This document shows, in pieces, positions 49,564-52,783 of a stretch of DNA of 52,783 nt. The notes beneath the pieces are model-generated. The model searched no databases, had not been told where the DNA came from, and was given only the letters and a program-made list of their open reading frames with translations. The position numbers and the translations under genes were made by a program. The stretch comes from Actinomycetota bacterium. GTDB lineage: Bacteria; Actinomycetota; Acidimicrobiia; Acidimicrobiales; JAJPHD01. The stretch covers positions 1 through 52,783 of the forward strand of contig JAJPHD010000021.1 in the NCBI GenBank assembly GCA_021325455.1. Reading direction: 5' to 3'. Each line of letters starts with the position of its first letter. Within the stretch, counting starts at the first letter, position 1.

Positions 49564-51429
49564 ATGACGCCCACTGGGATCGGACGGGGCCGGGGCGCGG
49601 GCCCCCATCTGGCACGCACGGCGGCGGTGGCGGCGGGCATCTCGCTGCTGCTGGCGGCCTGCTCGGGCGGCAAGGGCCACACCGGCTCCTCGCAGGGGAG
49701 CGCCACCCCCTCGAGCGCCGCCCGCACGGTACGGGGAGGCACGGTGACCTTCGCCGAGGGAGCGGGGGCCACGCCCGACTGGATCTTCCCCATAGTGGCT
49801 CCCGCCTACTTCAGCACGGCCAACATCGAGCAGTTCGGCCGCTTGATGTGGAGGTCCCTCTACTGGATCGGCAGGCACGGGGAGCCCGTGATCAACCCCT
49901 CGGAGAGCATGGCCTACCCGCCTACCTACTCCGACGGCGACCGCAAGGTCACCGTGAAGCTCAAGCCCTGGAGGTGGTCGGACGGCAAGCCGGTCACGGC
50001 CAGGGACGTCCAGTTCTGGTTCAACCTGGTGAAGGCGAACAAGCTCCAGGACGCCGCCTACACCCCGGGTGAGTTCCCCGACAACGTCAGCCGCCTGGTG
50101 GTGGACAGCCCCTCCACCTTCACCCTCTACCTGACCCAGCCCTACTCTCCCAACTGGTACACCTACAACGAGCTGTCGCAGGTGACGCCCCTGCCCCAGC
50201 ACGCCTGGGACAAGACCTCGGCGTCGGGCAAGGTGGCCAACTTCGACCTCACCACCGCCGGAGCCAAGAAGGTCTTCACCTTCCTCACGAGCCAGTCCAA
50301 GCACGGGACGACCTATGCCACCAACCCTCTCTGGCAGGTGGTCGACGGCCCGTGGAAGCTCTCCTCCTACACGGTGGAGGGATACGCCAAGTTCGTGCCC
50401 AACCCCAGGTACTCGGGTCCGGGCCATGCCACCATCTCTGCTTTCGTGGAGGAGCCGTTCTCCTCCACCCAGTCCGAGTTCAACCTGGTGAAAACGGGGA
50501 AGATCGACTACGGCTACATCCCCTTCCCCGACGTGCCCTCGGCGCCGGAGGTGACCTCTCGCGGCTACCGGATCGACCCGTGGCTGCTCTGGGGCATCAA
50601 TTACTTCCCTCTCAACTTCAACAACCCGAAGCTCGGGGCCGTGTTCAAGCAGCTGTACTTCCGCCAGGCCCTGCAGTCGCTGGTCAACCAGCAGGGCTAC
50701 ATCCACGCCTTCCTGCACGGCTACGGGATCCCCGACTACGGCCCGGTGCCCCTCAAGCCCAAGAGCCCCTTCCTGAGCCCGTCCGAGAAGACGAACCACT
50801 ACCCCTACGACCCGGCCCGGGCCAAGTCGTTGCTGACGAGCCACGGCTGGACCCTGCGGAGAGGGGTGGACGTGTGCACCAGGCCGGGAAGTGGGCCGGG
50901 GGACTGCGGGGCAGGGGTGGCCGCCAACACGGCCCTCAACCTGAGCATGCTCTACGCATCCGGTGACCCTTCCGTGGCCCAGGAGATGAGCGCCTTCAAG
51001 TCGGACCTGGGCAAGGTGGGGGTGCGCCTCAACCTCCACTCCGAGCCCTTCAACTCGGTCATAGCCAACGCCGTGGCCTGCAAGCCGACCCAGGCAGCCT
51101 GCTCGTGGCAGCTGGCCTACTGGGGCGGAGGGTGGGCCTACGGGGTGGATCCCTTCCCGAGCGGCGAGGAGCTCTTCCTCACCGGGGCCACGTCGAACTT
51201 CGGCAGCTACTCGAGCCAGACCGCCAACCGGCTCATCGAGGCCACCCTGCACACGGGGGGGAAGAAGGCTGAGTACGCCTACGAGGACTACCTGGCCCGC
51301 CAGCTCCCCGTCATCTGGATGCCACGTCCCGATGTCCAGATATCAGCCATAACCCGCTCACTCACGGGGGTCCTCCCCCAGAGCCCCATAACCAGCCTGA
51401 CACCAGAGCTCTGGGCTCTCACCAAGTGA
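49564..51429 (+). CDS. ABC transporter substrate-binding lipoprotein SBP-F
   Basis: A 621-residue family 5 lipoprotein with lipobox LLLAAC (Cys33). It has ATPDWIFPIVAP, RLMWRSLYWIG, RWSDGKPVTARDVQFWF, YATNPLWQVVDGPW, YFRQALQSLVNQQ, the Cys pairs DVCTRPGSGPGDCGAG and CKPTQAACSWQ, and the end LTGVLPQSPITSLTPELWAL. A 50-base stretch at 50311-50360 is 47/50 identical to the matching part of SBP-C. The ATG at 49564 fits a leaderless start; an ATG four codons earlier overlaps the -10 element and is less likely. Its stop overlaps the DUF2891 start by four bases, so the two are translated together. Confidence 0.93.
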   Translation: MTPTGIGRGRGAGPHLARTAAVAAGISLLLAACSGGKGHTGSSQGSATPSSAARTVRGGTVTFAEGAGATPDWIFPIVAPAYFSTANIEQFGRLMWRSLYWIGRHGEPVINPSESMAYPPTYSDGDRKVTVKLKPWRWSDGKPVTARDVQFWFNLVKANKLQDAAYTPGEFPDNVSRLVVDSPSTFTLYLTQPYSPNWYTYNELSQVTPLPQHAWDKTSASGKVANFDLTTAGAKKVFTFLTSQSKHGTTYATNPLWQVVDGPWKLSSYTVEGYAKFVPNPRYSGPGHATISAFVEEPFSSTQSEFNLVKTGKIDYGYIPFPDVPSAPEVTSRGYRIDPWLLWGINYFPLNFNNPKLGAVFKQLYFRQALQSLVNQQGYIHAFLHGYGIPDYGPVPLKPKSPFLSPSEKTNHYPYDPARAKSLLTSHGWTLRRGVDVCTRPGSGPGDCGAGVAANTALNLSMLYASGDPSVAQEMSAFKSDLGKVGVRLNLHSEPFNSVIANAVACKPTQAACSWQLAYWGGGWAYGVDPFPSGEELFLTGATSNFGSYSSQTANRLIEATLHTGGKKAEYAYEDYLARQLPVIWMPRPDVQISAITRSLTGVLPQSPITSLTPELWALTK

Positions 51430-52592
51430 GCCTCGAGGGCGGGGAGGGGCCGGGCCCGGGGCGGGGGCGGCACCTGGCCCAGGGGCCCGCCCCCGAGCCC
51501 GCCGGCAGAGGCCCATGGCCCACCCTCGCCGAGTGGGCGGGACGCCTGGCCGAGGCCGCCCTCTCCAGCATCGACCGGGAGTACCCGGTGGCGCTGGCCC
51601 ACGTCATGAGCGGGCCGGAGGGGGACCTGAGCCAGGCCCGCCTCCACCCGTCCTTCTACGGCAGCTTCGACTGGCACTCGGCCGTGGAGATGCACTGGGT
51701 GCTGGTACGTCTCCTCCGGCTATGCCCCGATGCCATACCGGCGGAGGAGGCCCGCCAGGTGCTAGACCGCCACCTGGCGCCCGAGGCGGTGGCTGGCGAG
51801 GCCGCCTACCTGGACACCCACCCCAGCTTCGAGCGGCCCTACGGGTGGGGATGGGCCCTCATGCTGGCCCAGGAGGCAGCTCTCCTGGCAGATAGCACCG
51901 GGGAGGCGGTGGGGGGGCGAGCGGTGACGCCCTCGGGGGATCGGTCGGCGAGGACATGGGCCTCGGCCCTGGCGCCTCTGGCCGACGTCGTTGCTCGCCA
52001 CCTGGCGGACTGGTTGGCCCGGGCCAAGCTGCCCGTCCGCCACGGGGTGCACTCCAACTCGGCGTTCGGCCTGCGCCTGGCTCTCCCGTTCGCCGAGGCC
52101 AGCAGGAAGCCCGACAGCCCCCGTTCAGGCCTGGCCGGGGCCATCGCCGGCGCCGCCCTGGCCTGGTACGGCCGAGACGCCGCCTACCCGGCGGCCTGGG
52201 AACCGAGCGCCAGCGACTTCCTCTCCCCCGCCCTGGTGGAGGCCGAGCTCATGGCGAACCTCCTGCCCGCAGGCGAGTATCCCCGGTGGCTGGCCGGGTT
52301 CCTGCCGGAGCTGGAGAAGGGCGAGCCCCCCGGGCTCTTCGAACCGGTCCCGGTCTTCGATCCCGAGGACGGCCACCACGCCCACCTGGCCGGCCTCAAC
52401 CTCTGCCGGGCCTGGGCGTGGCGCCGCCTGGCCGGCGCCCTCCCGGCGGGCGACCCCCGGGTGGCACCGGCCACCGATGCCGCCCACCGCCACCTCCTCG
52501 CTTCGCTGCCGCTCGTCACGGGGTCCGGGTACATGATCGAGCACTGGCTGGCGGCCTACGCCCTGCTGGCGCTCAGCGACGGATTCGGGTGA
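51426..52592 (+). CDS. DUF2891 family protein
   Basis: A 388-residue protein matching the DUF2891 family. Characteristic blocks are HPSFYGSFDWHSAVEMHW, THPSFERPYGWGWAL, HGVHSNSAFGLRLA, EPSASDFLSPALVEAELM and HHAHLAGLNLCRAWAW, with a helical-repeat look (possible alpha/alpha barrel). No biochemical function is known to me; the His- and Trp-rich blocks suggest an enzyme acting on a sugar or polar ligand. The GTG overlaps the SBP-F stop (GTGA), so the protein probably handles what SBP-F binds. No signal peptide; the Gly/Pro-rich first 30 residues may be disordered, or the true start may lie further in. Confidence 0.9.
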   Translation: MSLEGGEGPGPGRGRHLAQGPAPEPAGRGPWPTLAEWAGRLAEAALSSIDREYPVALAHVMSGPEGDLSQARLHPSFYGSFDWHSAVEMHWVLVRLLRLCPDAIPAEEARQVLDRHLAPEAVAGEAAYLDTHPSFERPYGWGWALMLAQEAALLADSTGEAVGGRAVTPSGDRSARTWASALAPLADVVARHLADWLARAKLPVRHGVHSNSAFGLRLALPFAEASRKPDSPRSGLAGAIAGAALAWYGRDAAYPAAWEPSASDFLSPALVEAELMANLLPAGEYPRWLAGFLPELEKGEPPGLFEPVPVFDPEDGHHAHLAGLNLCRAWAWRRLAGALPAGDPRVAPATDAAHRHLLASLPLVTGSGYMIEHWLAAYALLALSDGFG

Positions 52593-52783
52593 CCGGCGGT
52601 CGCCCTGGAGCCCGGCCCGGAGCCGGCCCCCGACCCGGCTGATGGCCTCCCCGTCCTCGTCCCGCCGCATTCTCCGCCTAGTGCCCCAGCAGCAACGTTT
52701 GAGGGCGCGTCCACCACCTGAACGTCGAGGTCGCGCACACTGGTCCTGTCGTGTCGGATCGGCGGGGAGGCGGTGTGCGAGAA
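52593..52783. other. Right-edge non-coding stretch
   Basis: No gene is supported in these last 191 bases. A GTG at 52751 opens a frame to the window edge but gives only eleven codons, too little to judge. Confidence 0.4.

Noticed and set aside
1-52783. tRNA, rRNA, CRISPR arrays, transposases, integrases
   Set aside because: I looked for T-loop-like sequences, regularly spaced repeats and transposase or recombinase motifs and found none that hold up.

Overview
The window is GC-rich throughout, uses GTG and TTG starts freely, carries tandem four-base stop/start overlaps and has several promoters that sit almost on the start codon. Together with lipoproteins of the LAAC type and an actinobacterial-style selenocysteine formate dehydrogenase, this points to a chromosome fragment of a high-GC actinobacterium, perhaps an uncultured Acidimicrobiia-like lineage. 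That assignment is inference; no rRNA, tRNA, phage, insertion sequence or CRISPR was seen.

Layout. 1-7.1 kb: the 5' part of a peptide-type ABC substrate-binding lipoprotein (SBP-A, cut by the window edge), a lone DppC-type permease behind a hairpin-rich leader, a patatin-like lipase, and a minus-strand set of MSOX/SolA-type oxidase, ornithine-cyclodeaminase-family enzyme and SBP-B. 7.2-19.4 kb: S9 peptidase, NCS1 permease, HisC-like aminotransferase, GlcD-type oxidase, a SpoIIE/RsbU phosphatase with a PAS domain, a GH15 glucoamylase-like enzyme and a 720-aa secreted protein. 19.7-32.1 kb: the core of the window, a tight operon SBP-C, DUF885 peptidase, M24 peptidase, then five genes of trans-4-hydroxy-L-proline catabolism (deaminase, 2-epimerase, three-subunit D-hydroxyproline dehydrogenase), a PucR-type regulator and a divergent ketoglutarate-semialdehyde dehydrogenase. 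32.1-35.7 kb: SBP-D and a different Tat-type SBP-G. 35.9-41 kb: formate dehydrogenase FdhABC with an in-frame UGA selenocysteine codon and a SECIS-like hairpin. 41-47.5 kb: a tandem-domain Lrp regulator, a 1053-aa Asp-box beta-propeller protein, an M19 dipeptidase and a polysaccharide deacetylase. 47.6-52.6 kb: divergent SBP-E and SBP-F, the latter coupled to a DUF2891 protein.

How it fits together. The window reads as a peptide and imino-acid scavenging island: six closely related lipoproteins (SBP-A to SBP-F) of an oligopeptide-binding type, four peptidases (S9, DUF885, M24, M19), and a complete hydroxyproline-to-2-oxoglutarate route. SBPs sit inside catabolic operons without ATPases or a second permease, so they probably share a transporter encoded elsewhere, possibly with the lone DppC. 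The most notable observations are the physical coupling of peptide binding, peptidases and hydroxyproline catabolism in one operon, the SBP expansion, and the selenocysteine codon that would otherwise be misread as a broken gene.
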